NCBI RefSeq assembly: GCF_900217905.1
Contig: NZ_OBMO01000029.1
Location: forward strand, 1 to 45,799
Reading direction: 5' to 3'
Source: Alloalcanivorax xenomutans
Lineage (GTDB): Bacteria; Pseudomonadota; Gammaproteobacteria; Pseudomonadales; Alcanivoracaceae
DNA: 45,799 nucleotides
Positions 1-8,787 of this stretch are shown in pieces. Within the stretch, counting starts at the first letter, position 1. Every line of letters starts with the position of its first letter. The position numbers and the translations under genes are program-made. The notes below the pieces were generated by a model. That model ran no database searches. It worked only from the letters and a program-made list of their open reading frames with translations, and had not been told where the DNA came from.

Positions 1-90
1 ATTGAGGCTTCCTCGAACAGGCCTGATACATAGATGCCACCGGGTAGCCATGTTCAAGGCAGGGTTGACAGCAACGGGCGAGTCCATACA

Positions 91-160
91 TAGGAGCTTG
101 CCTGCAAGCGAATATCCCGAAGGCCTGAGAGGCCCCCATTCGCTTGCAGGCAAGCTCCTA
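91..160. repeat. REP-type inverted repeat pair
   Basis: Two 23-bp arms (91-113 and 138-160) are exact reverse complements. Each carries the inner palindrome-like word CTTGCCTGCAAGC and ends in GCGAAT. The spacer holds a small GGCCT/AGGCC hairpin. The same words recur near 11303-11374 and 45690-45709, so this is a dispersed BIME/REP-like extragenic element. It lies downstream of the symporter gene at 254-1786, where it could stabilise the 3' end of the mRNA; that role is inferred. Confidence 0.8.
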
Positions 161-253
161 CAGTCGCCTTGTAGCTACCTCTGAATTCATGTCCCCAGGC
201 CTGCAAGAGGGCCAAGGGTTTGGCGTGCCGGCGTGTTGTGCGCCAGCCAGCCT

Positions 254-1786
254 TCAACCGTAGCGGCTGGCCAGCAGCCGGCCACTAAGATGAGCCACCC
301 CATAACCCACCAAAAACATCAATACATTGCCGATCAGGCCGGTGTAGTACAGATCAAAGGGGGCGCGTAGTGCTTCCGGCCACCAGCTCTGTTCCGACAG
401 CAGAGTCCAGCCGGTGAAGGCCAGAGTACAGATCAGGCCGCACCAGGCCGAGAAGGTGTTACCGGTGCGTGTGAAGAACCCCAGCAGATACAGTCCGAGC
501 ATACCGCCGCCCAGTAGTGATACCAGGATGGTGGAGGTGTCCTGCAGGGTGTGAGTGGTGGCGCCGTTGAGCCAGAGTGCGCCCAGGATCATCAGGACCA
601 TGGTCAGTGCCGCGGCGCTGCGCGCCACCGCCAGATAATGGCGATCCTCCTGATTCGGCCGCCAGTGGCGGCGGTAGAGATCAACTACGGAAACCGTGGC
701 CACGGCGTTGATGCTGGAATCCAGCGAGCTCATCGCCGCCGCCAGCGCCGCCGCCACCACCAGCCCGGCGATACCCACCGGCAGATATTCGGTAATGAAC
801 CAGGGCACGATGGTTTCCGCCCGGGCCGTGCCGGCCAGAACTTCCTGTGACTGTGAGTCGGGGAAGTGCTGGAAGAACACCCAGAGCCCGGTCCCCAACA
901 GCATGTAGAAGGCCCACAGTGGCAAGGCCGTGAACAGATAGACCCACAGGGCGCGCCGGGCTTCGCCGAGGGAGCGGGCGGCGCAGTAGCGCTGCACCGT
1001 GTTCTGGTTGCTGGCGTATTCGGTGAGCCAGTTGGTGAGGCCGATGAACAACATCATGGTGGCGGTTTTTTCACTCAGGGACAGTGTCCAGCGGGTGGCC
1101 CCTGGGCCGTCCTCACCCCATTCCGCCAGGGCGAATTTACCGGCCCGGCCGGCTTCGCTGAACAGCTGGACCAGCCCGCCGGGCAGGGCGTCCACCACGA
1201 TCCACAGGCACAACACGCCACCCAGGATCAGCACCACGGTTTGCAGCACATCGGTCCAGATTACCGCGTCGATACCGCCGACCACGGTGTACAGCCCAAC
1301 AAACAGGCCGCTGAGCACGATGGCGGTGGCCGGCGGGATCGATACCAACTGCTGGATGAGCAGCGCCAGCAGCCACAGGATCATCGACACCCGTACCAAC
1401 TGGGCGATGATGAACGCCGCCGCCCCGTACACCCGCAGGCTCGGCCCGAAGCGCTGTTCCAGATATTCATAGGCGCTGGTCAGATTGCCACGGCGAAAAA
1501 ACGGCAGGAAGAACCAGGCCGCCATGGCGATGGCGAAGGGTAGCGCCAGATTGGGCAGATAGCGCAGCCAGCCGGTCTTGAAGGCGTCGGCGGGGTAGGC
1601 GAGGAAAGTCACCGAACTGATTGAGGTGCCGACCAGGGACAGGCCGATGACCCAGCCGCGAAACCGGCGTCCACCGACGAAGTACTCTTCGGTGCTGGTA
1701 TTGCGTCGCGAGCAATACAGCGCGATGACCAGTACCACCAGCAGGTACAGGGCCATCACGGCCCAATCGGCGAAGGCCAGATTCAT
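254..1786 (-). CDS. Sodium:solute symporter (SSS family)
   Basis: A 510-residue inner-membrane protein with about 12-13 hydrophobic segments. The N-terminus contains the SSS-typical EEYFVGGRR motif (about residues 33-41), and the middle carries the GLYTVVGGIDAVIWTDVLQ segment typical of this Na+-coupled transporter family (PutP/PanF/SGLT-like). Substrate cannot be told from sequence; proline, pantothenate, sugars and acids are all known in the family. It starts 15 bp after the stop of the membrane/cold-shock gene at 1802-2377, so the two are probably co-transcribed. The SD before its ATG is weak. The REP pair at 91-160 lies beyond its stop. Confidence 0.9.
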   Translation of the reverse strand: MNLAFADWAVMALYLLVVLVIALYCSRRNTSTEEYFVGGRRFRGWVIGLSLVGTSISSVTFLAYPADAFKTGWLRYLPNLALPFAIAMAAWFFLPFFRRGNLTSAYEYLEQRFGPSLRVYGAAAFIIAQLVRVSMILWLLALLIQQLVSIPPATAIVLSGLFVGLYTVVGGIDAVIWTDVLQTVVLILGGVLCLWIVVDALPGGLVQLFSEAGRAGKFALAEWGEDGPGATRWTLSLSEKTATMMLFIGLTNWLTEYASNQNTVQRYCAARSLGEARRALWVYLFTALPLWAFYMLLGTGLWVFFQHFPDSQSQEVLAGTARAETIVPWFITEYLPVGIAGLVVAAALAAAMSSLDSSINAVATVSVVDLYRRHWRPNQEDRHYLAVARSAAALTMVLMILGALWLNGATTHTLQDTSTILVSLLGGGMLGLYLLGFFTRTGNTFSAWCGLICTLAFTGWTLLSEQSWWPEALRAPFDLYYTGLIGNVLMFLVGYGVAHLSGRLLASRYG

Positions 1787-1801
1787 GGCGTGAAGATCCG
1801 G

Positions 1802-2377
1802 TTATTGTTCGATGTACACCTGATCGGCCTGTTCACCCCGATCGGATTGCCGTGTGGTGAAGCGAACCCGGGTGCCGGTACGCAGGCTGCGGCGCCCACC
1901 ATTCTGTACCGCCTTGAAGTGGACGAAAATTTCTTCCTCATCGTCGGTAAGGATGAAACCGAAGCCTTTATTGGGATTGAACCACTTCACCTCGCCATGG
2001 CGCATGGTGCCGCCGCCGAGTCGGAGTTTTTGCCAGGGCAGCAACGGCAGCAGGTAAATCAGCACCGGAATCCACAGCCAGGCGGCAACGCCGAAGGCCA
2101 CCTGGCCGTGGGCCAGTACCAGCCCCGCCAGGTAAAAGAACACCGCCAAATGCAGGGGCAGACGGCCGGGCCCGCCAAGCGGGCACACCAGGTTCACCGC
2201 GGCGGCCAGCAGGAGACCCAGGCCGGCCTGCTGGGACAATACCGGGGAGACCATCAGCTCGATGTCATGCACGGAGAGAATCAGGGAGCGCGGCGCGAAA
2301 ATAAGCCAGGCGCCGCACAGGGCCAGTAACAAGGCTGCCAGCATATAAAAGGCGGCCAAAGGTTTGGAAACTTTCAT
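1802..2377 (-). CDS. Membrane protein with C-terminal cold-shock domain
   Basis: The 191-residue protein has two parts. Residues about 1-120 hold roughly four hydrophobic segments. Residues about 125-190 form a cold-shock domain with both nucleic-acid-binding motifs, RNP1-like KGFGFI and RNP2-like IFVHF, in a context starting HGEVKWFNPNKGFG. Cold-shock domains bind single-stranded RNA or DNA. Here the domain would be tethered to the inner membrane, presumably facing the cytoplasm. The better-known architecture is CSD first and DUF1294 membrane part second; this protein has the reverse order. It lies directly upstream of the symporter gene. Function is unknown beyond domain identity. Confidence 0.85.
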   Translation of the reverse strand: MKVSKPLAAFYMLAALLLALCGAWLIFAPRSLILSVHDIELMVSPVLSQQAGLGLLLAAAVNLVCPLGGPGRLPLHLAVFFYLAGLVLAHGQVAFGVAAWLWIPVLIYLLPLLPWQKLRLGGGTMRHGEVKWFNPNKGFGFILTDDEEEIFVHFKAVQNGGRRSLRTGTRVRFTTRQSDRGEQADQVYIEQ

Positions 2378-2637
2378 GGAATGGACGTTACCTTATGCTC
2401 ATTGGGCTCGGGACCCTCTCCGAAAAGCGGAGAGGAACGTCACGCCGGCGCTACCGGCGGGCGGCCAGGGCCGATGGTCGTTTCCGCGCGCTTCCTCTTG
2501 TAGGGGAGCGTCGCCTCCGCGGGCAAAGAAGGGATAAAGGGCGAGCCCCGGAGTAGATCGGCCTGCGTTATCATTATGATCGCCGCCGGGCCATTGTAAC
2601 CAAGGCGGCGGATAATCTCACACCCGCCAGGGCCGAA

Positions 2638-3699
2638 TTGAGCAGTAGAGGCGTTACTTTGCGGTATCCGTTTTTATCCGACAGTTTCTTTCAGGCCCTG
2701 GCGCGCAGCGGCGCCACTGGTGAAGACGCCGGCTGGCTGCCCCGTCATGTGCAACTCGATGGCGGTTTCCTGCCGCTATTCGAGCGCCGGGACTCCCGTG
2801 GTGAGTACGTGTTCGATTACGCCTGGGCGGACGCCTACGAGCGTTACGGTTACCGCTATTATCCGAAGCTGGTCAGTGCCATTCCCTATACTCCGGTGGT
2901 GGGACCGCGTTGGCGGGGGGACATCGACGCCGGCCGAATGTGGCGGGCGGTGCGCGAGCGAATGGCGGAAACCGGTGCTTCGGGCTGGCATCTGTTGTTT
3001 CCGGACCGCGCCAGCCGCATGGCGCTGGCGGAGCTGCCCTTGGTCGAACGGCAGGCCTGCCATTTCCGCTGGTTCAACCACGGTTATGCTGACTTCGGCG
3101 ATTTCCTGGCGCGCTTCCAGTCCCGCAAGCGCAAGAACCTGAGACGCGAACGGGAAAAAGTCACGGCGCAGGAGGTTCAGGTGGAACGCCGGCTGGGATC
3201 GACGCTGAGTGAAGCGGAGTGGGCGCACTTTTACCAGTGTTACGCCAGCACCTATCTGAAACGAGGGCAGTGGCCTTATCTTACCGAATCCTTCTTCACC
3301 GATCTGGCCGCCTCCCAGGGAGATCAGATCATGGTGGCGCTGGCCCGCCATCGGGACGACACCGTGGCCGCCGCTTTATACCTGTTCGACGATCAGGCTC
3401 TGTACGGCCGTTATTGGGGCTGCCTGCGCGAATTCGATGCTTTGCACTTCGAACTTTGCTACTACCAGGGCATCGAATTCGCCATCGAGCAGGGGCTGGC
3501 GGAGTTCGATCCCGGTGTGCAGGGCGAGCATAAACTGTTGCGCGGATTTGAACCGGTCATTACCTATTCTTTGCACTGGCTGGCGGAACCGGAGTTTCAA
3601 CGCGCGGTGGCGGATTTCTGTGCCCGGGAAGCCCGGCATGTCAGCGGCTACCGGGAAGAAGCGCTGACGCTGTTGCCGTTCCGGTCGGATCTTTCATGA
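2638..3699 (+). CDS. FemAB/GNAT-like N-acetyltransferase family protein (COG3146 type)
   Basis: A 353-residue protein resembling the COG3146/DUF482 family, annotated as GNAT-fold or peptidogalycan-biosynthesis proteins. Family-like stretches include PYTPVVGPR near residue 83, the basic segment RKRKNLRRERE near residue 162, and a C-terminal GVQGEHKLLRGFEP. The start is a TTG at 2638, preceded by AGGG six bases upstream. No ATG or GTG gives a better N-terminus, and upstream ATGs run into stops. Its last six bases overlap the convergent gene 3694-4074. The acyl donor and acceptor are unknown. Confidence 0.8.
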   Translation: MSSRGVTLRYPFLSDSFFQALARSGATGEDAGWLPRHVQLDGGFLPLFERRDSRGEYVFDYAWADAYERYGYRYYPKLVSAIPYTPVVGPRWRGDIDAGRMWRAVRERMAETGASGWHLLFPDRASRMALAELPLVERQACHFRWFNHGYADFGDFLARFQSRKRKNLRREREKVTAQEVQVERRLGSTLSEAEWAHFYQCYASTYLKRGQWPYLTESFFTDLAASQGDQIMVALARHRDDTVAAALYLFDDQALYGRYWGCLREFDALHFELCYYQGIEFAIEQGLAEFDPGVQGEHKLLRGFEPVITYSLHWLAEPEFQRAVADFCAREARHVSGYREEALTLLPFRSDLS

Positions 3700-4074
3700 G
3701 TTCCCCACGTCGCCTTGCTGCTGCATCAGTAATGCCATGGTGATGCGATCGCAGGGATCCGCCTCCGGATGTTCCGGGTGCTTGGGGCCCAGCTCGTCGC
3801 TGACGTCCTCCAGGCTGCTGTTGTCCGGCTCATCCAGATCCACCAGGAACTCCAGGACGCGGCCCTGGGGATCCACCAGTGTGCCGGTGTAGGTATGTTG
3901 ATCGAAGGGGCAGAGACTGGCGAACAGGGTGCGGCCCAGGTCCAGCCCCTGGTCCGAGAACCATTGATTCAACGCCGGATCGAGCTGGCCCTGGCGTACT
4001 TCGCGGGTGGCTTGATGAACCGCGTCACGGGTGACGCGGTGGCTTATTTTTTCCAAATGCATTGTTTTTTCCAT
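3694..4074 (-). CDS. Small acidic protein of unknown function
   Basis: A 126-residue soluble, acidic protein that I do not recognise. It has no signal peptide or membrane segment. It is rich in Asp/Glu in its second half (LVDLDEPDNSSLEDVSDELG) and ends in a Met/Gln-rich tail. A second ATG at 4062 is an alternative start. It begins 21 bp after the stop of the M48 protease gene, so it is probably the third gene of the lemA - M48 unit. Its 3' end overlaps the convergent acetyltransferase-like gene by six bases. Confidence 0.7.
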   Translation of the reverse strand: MEKTMHLEKISHRVTRDAVHQATREVRQGQLDPALNQWFSDQGLDLGRTLFASLCPFDQHTYTGTLVDPQGRVLEFLVDLDEPDNSSLEDVSDELGPKHPEHPEADPCDRITMALLMQQQGDVGNS

Positions 4075-4095
4075 GGCATCCGCATTGACGGAGAA

Positions 4096-5859
4096 TCAGC
4101 GGGTCCGACGAAACAAAGGTGGCATCGGGCTGTCGAGAAGGGCGCAGAGGGCCCTTAACAGTTCTGTTTCCGCCACCTGAATCCGGCCGTCGGCGAGTAT
4201 CAGGTCGGCGGCGGTATCGATCACCGCTGATTTGAGCGGTGGTGTCAGCCGATTCAGTCGCGCCACTGAATGATTCATCCGCTCCGGTGTGCAGCGGTCC
4301 GGAGGCAACAGTTGACGGCCCGCTGGCAGCAGCCCCCGGGTGGCTTGTTGAAACAGCGTCACGGCGGTATGACGGGCACTGTCGGCGGCCCAGGCCAGGG
4401 CGGAAAACACCACCTGAAGGTCCGCCGCCACCGCGCCGAACCGATGCAGGGCAGGCTCCGGCAGCCGTTTGGCGGGCAGCAGGCGGGTTCGGGCCAGCGC
4501 GCACAGGGCCCAGCAGAGCAGATCGCGATTGCCTCTCTGGCGGGCGATTCCCAGTAATTGATCAATGATGGCCTGGCGCCGCGCCAAGGGCTGGCGCGCC
4601 AGGGTTGGCAGCGCCAGATCCAGCAACGGCAGGCGCAGGCGGGTGCCCAGCTGTCGTACTTGCTGGATCCACTCGCCGCGTTTGCCGCCGGCCAGCGCCG
4701 ATGGTATTGGGCGGGGCCCCAGCGCCAGCGCGTACAGAATTGTTTCGGCGCCTTCGTTGCCGGCCAGGGCTTGCCGCAGGGGCTCCGGAATACTGGCCAC
4801 CAGGGACCGGGCGTAACCCAGATTGGCATCGTCGAGAAAACCGATATGTTGAGAAGCGCGGGGGGCGCGGCGTGCCCGTACCCGGGCGCGCGCGTTCCAA
4901 TCCGGACCCAGTGCCCGCAGGCGTTGCTCCAATGGCGGGTGCGAAGAGAGCAGGGCGCGCAGATGAACGGACACGGTTTCGGCGAAGCCCATGTGACTGA
5001 TGTCCTCGGCATACAGGGAATGCAACAAGGAACCCCCACCGTTGCGAATCTTGATCAGAGCGCCGGCCAGGCCTTCACTTTGCCGGGTGAACTGTACCGC
5101 GCAGGCATCCGCCAGATGTTCGCGCTGCCGGGAGATGGCGGCTTTGATCAGTCGACCAAAGAACAGCCCGGCGTAGCCCACCGTCATCATCAGGACGCCG
5201 CCGGTGAAAAAGAGCGGTTGATAGCGATGCCGCCGGGAGATCGGCTGCAACAGGAACTCGCCCACTTTTCCCACCGCCAGAATACCGGAGAGCGCGGTCA
5301 TCAATTGCAGGTTAAGGCGCATGTCGCCGTTGAGAATATGGCTGAATTCGTGAGCCACCACGCCTTGCAGTTCCTCCCGGCTCAGCTGCTCCAGGGCGCC
5401 GCGGGTGACCACCAGCAAAGCCTGATCCGGACGAGCGCCGGCGACGAAGGCATTGATGCCGGTTTCGCTGTCCAGCACGAACAGGCGTGGCACCGGCAGA
5501 CCGCTGGCGATCGCCATCTCCTCCGTCACGTTGCGCAGCCGGCGCAGCGGCTGGTCGCCGGCGTCGGCGTCCACTTCCCGTGCCGACAGCAGCGCGGTGA
5601 GCGCGGTGGCGCCGCCGCGCAGTTGCCAGGCCTTGCGTAGCGAGCCATACGCCATGATCGACAGCGTCGACAGACTGACCCACCAGAACGGACTGCTGCC
5701 GAGCCAGGGCGCGGACGCCAGGCCGGGCAGCAACAGGCGGACCAGCACCACGGTCACCAGATTGACCGCCGCGGTGACTCCGGCGAGGGCCAGCAGGAAG
5801 TACAGCGCCAGCAGCAGGGTGCGGCGCCGGGCCTGGGTCTGATGCTGGAAGAAGTCCAT
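4096..5859 (-). CDS. M48-family membrane zinc metalloprotease with long C-terminal extension
   Basis: A 587-residue protein. Two hydrophobic segments lie near residues 14-45 and 55-75. The zinc-protease signature HEFSH is at residues 170-174, and the downstream REHLADACAVQF stretch can supply the third zinc ligand, as in HtpX-type M48 enzymes, which degrade damaged membrane proteins. HtpX proteins are usually about 280-300 residues; here about 250 residues follow the protease domain. They include a late segment (SAVIDTAADLILADGRI) resembling a TerB/DjlA-like helical domain. It lies 13 bp after lemA, and LemA-M48 pairs are common in bacteria. Assignment to M48 is secure; HtpX orthology is not. 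Confidence 0.9.
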   Translation of the reverse strand: MDFFQHQTQARRRTLLLALYFLLALAGVTAAVNLVTVVLVRLLLPGLASAPWLGSSPFWWVSLSTLSIMAYGSLRKAWQLRGGATALTALLSAREVDADAGDQPLRRLRNVTEEMAIASGLPVPRLFVLDSETGINAFVAGARPDQALLVVTRGALEQLSREELQGVVAHEFSHILNGDMRLNLQLMTALSGILAVGKVGEFLLQPISRRHRYQPLFFTGGVLMMTVGYAGLFFGRLIKAAISRQREHLADACAVQFTRQSEGLAGALIKIRNGGGSLLHSLYAEDISHMGFAETVSVHLRALLSSHPPLEQRLRALGPDWNARARVRARRAPRASQHIGFLDDANLGYARSLVASIPEPLRQALAGNEGAETILYALALGPRPIPSALAGGKRGEWIQQVRQLGTRLRLPLLDLALPTLARQPLARRQAIIDQLLGIARQRGNRDLLCWALCALARTRLLPAKRLPEPALHRFGAVAADLQVVFSALAWAADSARHTAVTLFQQATRGLLPAGRQLLPPDRCTPERMNHSVARLNRLTPPLKSAVIDTAADLILADGRIQVAETELLRALCALLDSPMPPLFRRTR

Positions 5860-5872
5860 CGCCGCCGTGGCC

Positions 5873-6460
5873 TCAGAGTCTGACCGTGACCGCTTGACGT
5901 GCCGTCGCGGTTTCCAGTGACAGCAGGTCGGCGGCGCGGAATGGTCCGAACAGACCGCCGATCAGGTTATTCGGGAACTGCTCGCGGTAGGTGTTGTAGC
6001 CCATCACGGTGTCGTTGAAGGCCTGGCGGGCGAAACCGATGCGATTCTCGGTGCTGGTGAGGGCTTCCATCAGCTCGGACACGGTGGCGTCCGCCCGCAG
6101 TTCCGGATGGCTCTCGGCCACGGCCCGAAACTGGGCAAGGCTGCCGGAAAGCAGATTCTCGGCCTGTGACAGACGTGCCATGGCATCGCTTTCGCCTGGT
6201 TGGCGGGCGGCATCGGTGCGGGCTTTGGCGGCGTCCCGGCGGGCTTCGGTGACCCGGGTCAGCGTGTCTTGTTCGTGGCGCAGATAAGCGCGGGTGGCGC
6301 TCACCAGATTGGGAATCAGGTCGTGGCGGCGTTGCAACTGCACATCGATCTGAGCGAAAGCATTGCGATACTGATTACGCAGACGGATCAGCCGGTTGTA
6401 GACGGCGATCAGATACAACAGCAGCGCGGCGATAACGCCGGCGAATAGCCACTCCCCCAT
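5873..6460 (-). CDS. lemA: LemA family protein
   Basis: A 195-residue protein with one N-terminal membrane anchor (about residues 4-22), followed by the LemA core: YNRLIRLRNQYRNAFAQIDVQLQRRHDLIPNLV, given here as the known family segment between residues 21 and 53, and the C-terminal NTYREQFPNNLIGGLFG signature. LemA proteins are membrane-attached helical-bundle proteins of unclear biochemical role. They are often encoded beside M48 proteases, as here. The start is well placed, with a GGGGGG SD five bases upstream of the ATG. It is the first gene of the three-gene minus-strand unit. Confidence 0.92.
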   Translation of the reverse strand: MGEWLFAGVIAALLLYLIAVYNRLIRLRNQYRNAFAQIDVQLQRRHDLIPNLVSATRAYLRHEQDTLTRVTEARRDAAKARTDAARQPGESDAMARLSQAENLLSGSLAQFRAVAESHPELRADATVSELMEALTSTENRIGFARQAFNDTVMGYNTYREQFPNNLIGGLFGPFRAADLLSLETATARQAVTVRL

Positions 6461-6743
6461 ACTATCCCCCCAGAATGATAGTAACGTGGTTCCCCGGATC
6501 GTGGTTCCTCGCGAGCGGCGGTTGTCAGGAGCGGACGGGGCCGGCCACGGGACCTCATATTATTGGGGAATGCCGGCCTCGCATCCGGCGGACCTTCATT
6601 CCCATGGGTTAAGTTACTGTAATGCCGCCGTACAACCAAGTAGACCGACGAGCCGGCGTGATCGAATTAACACTCGTCGCGAGGCCCGTTGCCCGGACAA
6701 CGCCCCCACAGCGGCTCGTGGTCCGGTCTGTGGGAAGCGTCTT

Positions 6744-7634
6744 TCAGACGATGAAGGGGTAAAGCGGGATGTAGTGGTCCACCAGCAACGCGGTGAACAA
6801 CACGAACAGGTAGGTGATGGAGTAGCCAAAGGTCTTCATCGGCAATTTGGGGTCTTCCGAGAAGCGCAGGCGCACCGCGTGCACCAGGAAGATGGCGCCG
6901 AGGATGACCGCGGCGATCAGATAGATCAGCCCGCTCATGCCGGTGAGATAGGGCAGCAGCGAGCACACGAACAGCAGGATGGTGTAATAGAGCACCGACT
7001 CGCGAGTGAACGGGATGCCGTGGGTCACTGGCAGCATCGGGATATCGGCCTTGGCGTATTCATCGGCCCGATGGATCGCCAGCGCCCAGAAGTGCGGCGG
7101 TGTCCACACGAAGATGATCAACACCAGCAGCCAGGCATGGGGGTGAAGTTCGTTGGTTACCGCCACCCAGCCCAGCAGCGGCGGGATGGCGCCGGCGACG
7201 CCGCCGATAACGATGTTCTGTGGCGTGGCGCGCTTCAGATACAGGGTATAGACAAAGGCGTAGCCGACAAAGCCGAACAGGGTCAGCCAGGCGGTCATCG
7301 GATTGACCAGAAAGTACAGCATGGCCATGGACAGCATCGCCAGCGCCACGGCGAACGCCACCGCCGCTCGCGGTGACAGCTTGCCCGCCACCAGCGGCCG
7401 CTGCTCGGTGCGTTTCATGATCGCATCGATCTTCTGGTCCATGATCTGATTGATGGCGGCGGAGGCCATCATCGCCAGAGACAGCCCTACGAACGCCGGG
7501 ATAAAGATTGGCAGCGGAACCATGCCCGGCGGATCCGTGGCCAGAAACATGCCGGCCACGGCGGTCACCATCAGCAGCATGACCACGCCAGGCTTGGTCA
7601 GGGCCAGATAGTCTCGCCAGGTGGTGGTGCTCAT
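6744..7634 (-). CDS. ctaB: Protoheme IX farnesyltransferase (heme O synthase)
   Basis: A 296-residue UbiA-superfamily membrane prenyltransferase. It transfers a farnesyl group to heme B to make heme O, the precursor of heme A. The polyprenyl-diphosphate-binding Asp motif NQIMDQKIDAIMKRT is present, as is the conserved GVAGAIPPLLGW region. The ATG at 7634 (protein start MSTTTWRDYLALTKPG) was chosen over an in-frame upstream start because it fits the family length and clears the ctaA stop by five bases. It is the last gene of the SURF1 - SCO-like - ctaA - ctaB run. Also known as cyoE. Confidence 0.95.
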   Translation of the reverse strand: MSTTTWRDYLALTKPGVVMLLMVTAVAGMFLATDPPGMVPLPIFIPAFVGLSLAMMASAAINQIMDQKIDAIMKRTEQRPLVAGKLSPRAAVAFAVALAMLSMAMLYFLVNPMTAWLTLFGFVGYAFVYTLYLKRATPQNIVIGGVAGAIPPLLGWVAVTNELHPHAWLLVLIIFVWTPPHFWALAIHRADEYAKADIPMLPVTHGIPFTRESVLYYTILLFVCSLLPYLTGMSGLIYLIAAVILGAIFLVHAVRLRFSEDPKLPMKTFGYSITYLFVLFTALLVDHYIPLYPFIV

Positions 7635-7639
7635 GAACG

Positions 7640-8692
7640 CTATTCCCCGTTGGGGCCCGGTCGGGCACTGGTGCATTTGACGTTGATGGCGCGGATGAAC
7701 AGGACCAGGGTGATCAGCAGGACCACCGCGCCGAAGTTGTGCGCCACCGCTATCCGCAGTGGCACGGAAAATACCACATTACCGATGCCGAGACCCACTT
7801 GCACCAGCAGTAGCAGCAGGATCACTCCGGCGAAGTTGCGAAAAAAGGTGCTGTGAGCACGGCGCAGGATGCGGACCACCAGGGTCAGCACCAGCAGAGA
7901 GACCAGCAAGGCGCCGAAACGATGCATCACATGGATGGTGGTACGGGCGTCATTTTCCAGCACGCCGAATTCATAGTCGGGCAGGTCGTGCTCATGCCCC
8001 CAGAAAATAAAGGCATCGGCGAAATTGAGGTGTTCGGTCCATCCGGACTCACACACCGGCAGTTCGGTACAGACCACCGCCGCGTAGTTGGCGGTGGTCC
8101 AGCCGCCCAGGGCGATCTGCAGAATCACCGCCGCCAGGGCCAGGCCGGCCAGTGGCTTGAGGGTGCGGACATCGCAGTCGTTGAGAAATTCCGGCCAGCG
8201 GTAGAGGCGGGCGGCCAGCAGCGACAGCAAGGTGAGGGTGGTGAAGCCGCCGAGCAAATGCAGCATGACGATGGTGGGCTGCAGCCCCATGGTCACCGTC
8301 CACATGCCAAGCAGGCCCTGGAAGATCACCAGCACCACCAGGAACAGCGGCAGTTTCAGCGGTTGTTTGGCACGCTTGCGATTGATCCAACTGAGCGCCG
8401 CGATGATCAGGATGGTCAGGCCCAGCACGGAGGCGAAATAGCGATGGACCATCTCCGGGATGGTTTTGTGCGCTTCACGCAATGCGCCGGGATCCGTCGA
8501 GTTGACATCGGCCACGTGGGCCACGGCTTTACGCACATCCAGGTGGCCGTAGCAACCGGGCCAGTCCGGGCAGCCCAGGCCGGCATCACTGAGGCGGGTC
8601 CAGGCGCCCAGTGCGATCACGCCGGCGGCGAGGAAAATGGCTACGATCGTCACGCGACGCAGCCAGATTTGGGAAGACGTCAGGGTTTGCAT
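7640..8692 (-). CDS. ctaA: Heme A synthase (COX15/CtaA family)
   Basis: A 350-residue integral membrane protein with about eight helices. It oxidises the C8 methyl of heme O to a formyl group, giving heme A for aa3 oxidase. Family features include GAWTRLSDAGLGCPDWPGCYG after the first helix, the EMVHRYFAS stretch with a heme-ligand-type His, and a second HVMHRFGALL stretch. The pair of Cys in CTELPVCESGW fits the periplasmic loop Cys pair of this family. It lies five bases upstream of ctaB and 95 bp downstream of the SCO-like gene, in the usual position for oxidase biogenesis clusters. Confidence 0.95.
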   Translation of the reverse strand: MQTLTSSQIWLRRVTIVAIFLAAGVIALGAWTRLSDAGLGCPDWPGCYGHLDVRKAVAHVADVNSTDPGALREAHKTIPEMVHRYFASVLGLTILIIAALSWINRKRAKQPLKLPLFLVVLVIFQGLLGMWTVTMGLQPTIVMLHLLGGFTTLTLLSLLAARLYRWPEFLNDCDVRTLKPLAGLALAAVILQIALGGWTTANYAAVVCTELPVCESGWTEHLNFADAFIFWGHEHDLPDYEFGVLENDARTTIHVMHRFGALLVSLLVLTLVVRILRRAHSTFFRNFAGVILLLLLVQVGLGIGNVVFSVPLRIAVAHNFGAVVLLITLVLFIRAINVKCTSARPGPNGE

Positions 8693-8787
8693 GATTTCGG
8701 GACCTGCTGGTGTTCATCCGATCTACGCGCGGGTTGTCCGCGCGGGATAAAAGCACGGGCTATCCAAACGGTGGTGCCGGGTAGGCG

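Noticed and set aside
2378-2637. Gene or full REP element in the gap before the acetyltransferase-like gene
   Set aside because: ATG at 2576 stops after seven codons; only a REP-like half (TTGTAGGGGAGCGTCGCC) near 2499 is seen, without a complementary arm.
6461-6743. Possible tRNA or small RNA in the gap between lemA and ctaB
   Set aside because: No cloverleaf or TPsiC-like GGTTCRANNCC arm pattern could be assembled. There are weak hairpins only (CCCACAG/CTGTGGG near 6705-6734) and no T tract.
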